Assembly: GCA_031270525.1 (NCBI GenBank)
Contig: JAISXN010000076.1
Span: 1 to 5,675 of the forward strand
Source: Candidatus Symbiothrix sp.
GTDB lineage: Bacteria > Bacteroidota > Bacteroidia > Bacteroidales > Azobacteroidaceae
Length of the DNA stretch: 5,675 bases
Reading direction: 5' to 3'
Shown here piece by piece: positions 4,770 to 5,675 of the stretch (position 1 is its first letter; every line of letters begins with the position of its first letter). The position numbers were made by a program, and so were the translations under genes. The notes beneath the pieces are model-generated. The model saw only the letters and a list, made by a program, of their open reading frames with translations, did no database searches and had not been told where the DNA came from.

Positions 4770-5675
4770 TTAATCGAATTGATAAAGTGGGGTTGATAAA
4801 TATCTTTCGCCGGTATCGGGCAGAATTACGACGATGGTTTTCTTGCTGTTTTCTACTCGTTTGGCGATTTGGATAGCGGCGAAAGTGGCTGCGCCGGAAG
4901 ATGCTCCAACGAGAAGTCCTTCGTTTTTCGCCAGAGAGCGGCTGGTTGCAAAAGCTTCTTCGTTTTTGACCTTAAAAATTTCGTCCGCTACCTGGGGGTT
5001 AAAAACTTTAGGGACGAATCCGGCGCCGATTCCCTGTATCTGGTGAGGACCCGGCTTGCCGCCGGATAATACCGGAGAGTCAAAAGGTTCAACAGCAATG
5101 ACTTTGATATTGGGGTTGTATCTTTTGAGAATTTCCCCGGCTCCCGTAATCGTACCTCCCGTTCCGACGGCAGAGATGAAAATGTCTATTCTGCCTTCCG
5201 TGTCCTTCCAGATTTCCTCAGCAGTAGTAACACGGTGTATATACGGATTGGAAGGATTTTGAAATTGTTGAGGAATAAAAGCGTCCGGATATTGTTTTTG
5301 CAGTTCTTCGGCTTTCCTGATGGCGCCGCCCATTCCTTCAAAACCCGGAGTCAGAATGACTTCCGCTCCCAATGCCCGTAAGAGGCTGCGGCGTTCGATA
5401 CTCATTGTTTCGGGCATGGTGAGAATTAAACGGTAACCTTTTGCCGCAGCGACAAAAGCCAGGGCAATCCCTGTGTTTCCGCTTGTCGGTTCAATGATTA
5501 CAGTATGCGGCTTGATCAGACCGCTATTTTCAGCCGCTTCAATCAGAGAAAGTCCGATGCGGTCTTTGACGCTCCGGGTGGGATTCAAAAATTCGAGTTT
5601 AGCCAGAATGGTCGAATTCAATTTGTTGATTTTCTCAACTTTACTTAACTCAAGCAAAGGAGTGTTCCCGATTAA
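4770..5675 (-). CDS. cysK: Cysteine synthase (O-acetylserine sulfhydrylase, CysK type), 5' end beyond window
   Basis: This is a fold-type II PLP enzyme that makes cysteine from an activated serine and a sulfur donor. The visible 301 residues begin [15 protein letters not shown], the family's usual N-terminal motif, so only a few residues and the start codon are missing. Counting from that Leu, the Schiff-base Lys is near 37 in NPTRSVKDR, the substrate loop TSGNT at 64-68, the phosphate-binding GTGGTITG at 171-178, [11 protein letters not shown] at 213-223, and GASSGAA at 257-263. The protein ends [11 protein letters not shown], typical of CysK. The QGIGAG motif favours CysK over CysM of enteric bacteria. 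Because a carrier and JAMM protease follow, it may use a carrier thiocarboxylate, as mycobacterial CysM does, in place of or as well as sulfide; sequence alone does not settle this. A TTG at 5657 should not be taken as the start because conserved residues precede it in frame. Confidence 0.95.
   Translation of the reverse strand, partial: LIGNTPLLELSKVEKINKLNSTILAKLEFLNPTRSVKDRIGLSLIEAAENSGLIKPHTVIIEPTSGNTGIALAFVAAAKGYRLILTMPETMSIERRSLLRALGAEVILTPGFEGMGGAIRKAEELQKQYPDAFIPQQFQNPSNPYIHRVTTAEEIWKDTEGRIDIFISAVGTGGTITGAGEILKRYNPNIKVIAVEPFDSPVLSGGKPGPHQIQGIGAGFVPKVFNPQVADEIFKVKNEEAFATSRSLAKNEGLLVGASSGAATFAAIQIAKRVENSKKTIVVILPDTGERYLSTPLYQFD

Noticed and set aside
5655..5657. TTG as the start codon of cysteine synthase
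   Set aside because: The frame stays open upstream and encodes LIGNTP, part of the conserved family N terminus, so the gene continues past the window edge.

Overview
The window holds seven genes, all on the minus strand and closely spaced, which look like one sulfur-handling operon. In transcription order (high to low coordinates) they are: cysteine synthase (5' end cut by the window edge), a ThiS/MoaD-type sulfur carrier, a JAMM-type metalloprotease, a family 2B encapsulin shell protein with an inserted cyclic-nucleotide-binding-like domain, a class II (SufS-type) cysteine desulfurase with an 86-residue low-complexity N-terminal extension, a MoeB/ThiF-type adenylyltransferase, and a DrsE_2-family protein (3' end cut by the window edge).

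The organism is probably a member of the Bacteroidota. Three start codons follow AT-rich leaders with no Shine-Dalgarno sequence. One gap carries a TAnnTTTG-like element resembling the Bacteroidota -7 box. The intergenic DNA is AT-rich while the genes have moderate GC. This assignment is an inference from style, not a phylogenetic result.

Layout: 5675-4770 cysteine synthase; 19 bp gap; 4750-4541 sulfur carrier ending GGGQ; 4-nt ATGA overlap; 4544-4140 JAMM protease; 16 bp gap; 4123-2684 encapsulin shell; 4-nt ATGA overlap; 2687-1212 cysteine desulfurase, the likely cargo; 41 bp gap; 1170-361 MoeB/ThiF-like E1; 58 bp gap made almost wholly of a heptanucleotide repeat; 302-1 DrsE_2 protein. No stretch over 300 bp lacks a gene. 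I see no RNA gene, mobile element or CRISPR array.

How the genes may work together: carrier, JAMM protease, E1 and cysteine synthase are the parts of a protein-thiocarboxylate pathway of the CysO/CysM/Mec+ (Mycobacterium) or HcyS/HcyD/HcyF (Wolinella) kind. The E1 would adenylate the carrier's C-terminal glycine, sulfur would be loaded as a thiocarboxylate, cysteine synthase would use it, and the protease would unmask the carrier tail and/or release the product. Among these genes sits a shell-plus-desulfurase pair of the kind linked to compartmentalised sulfur storage or mobilisation. The combination suggests that a protein nanocompartment is coupled to carrier-protein sulfur transfer. That coupling is the main hypothesis here and is not shown by the sequence alone.
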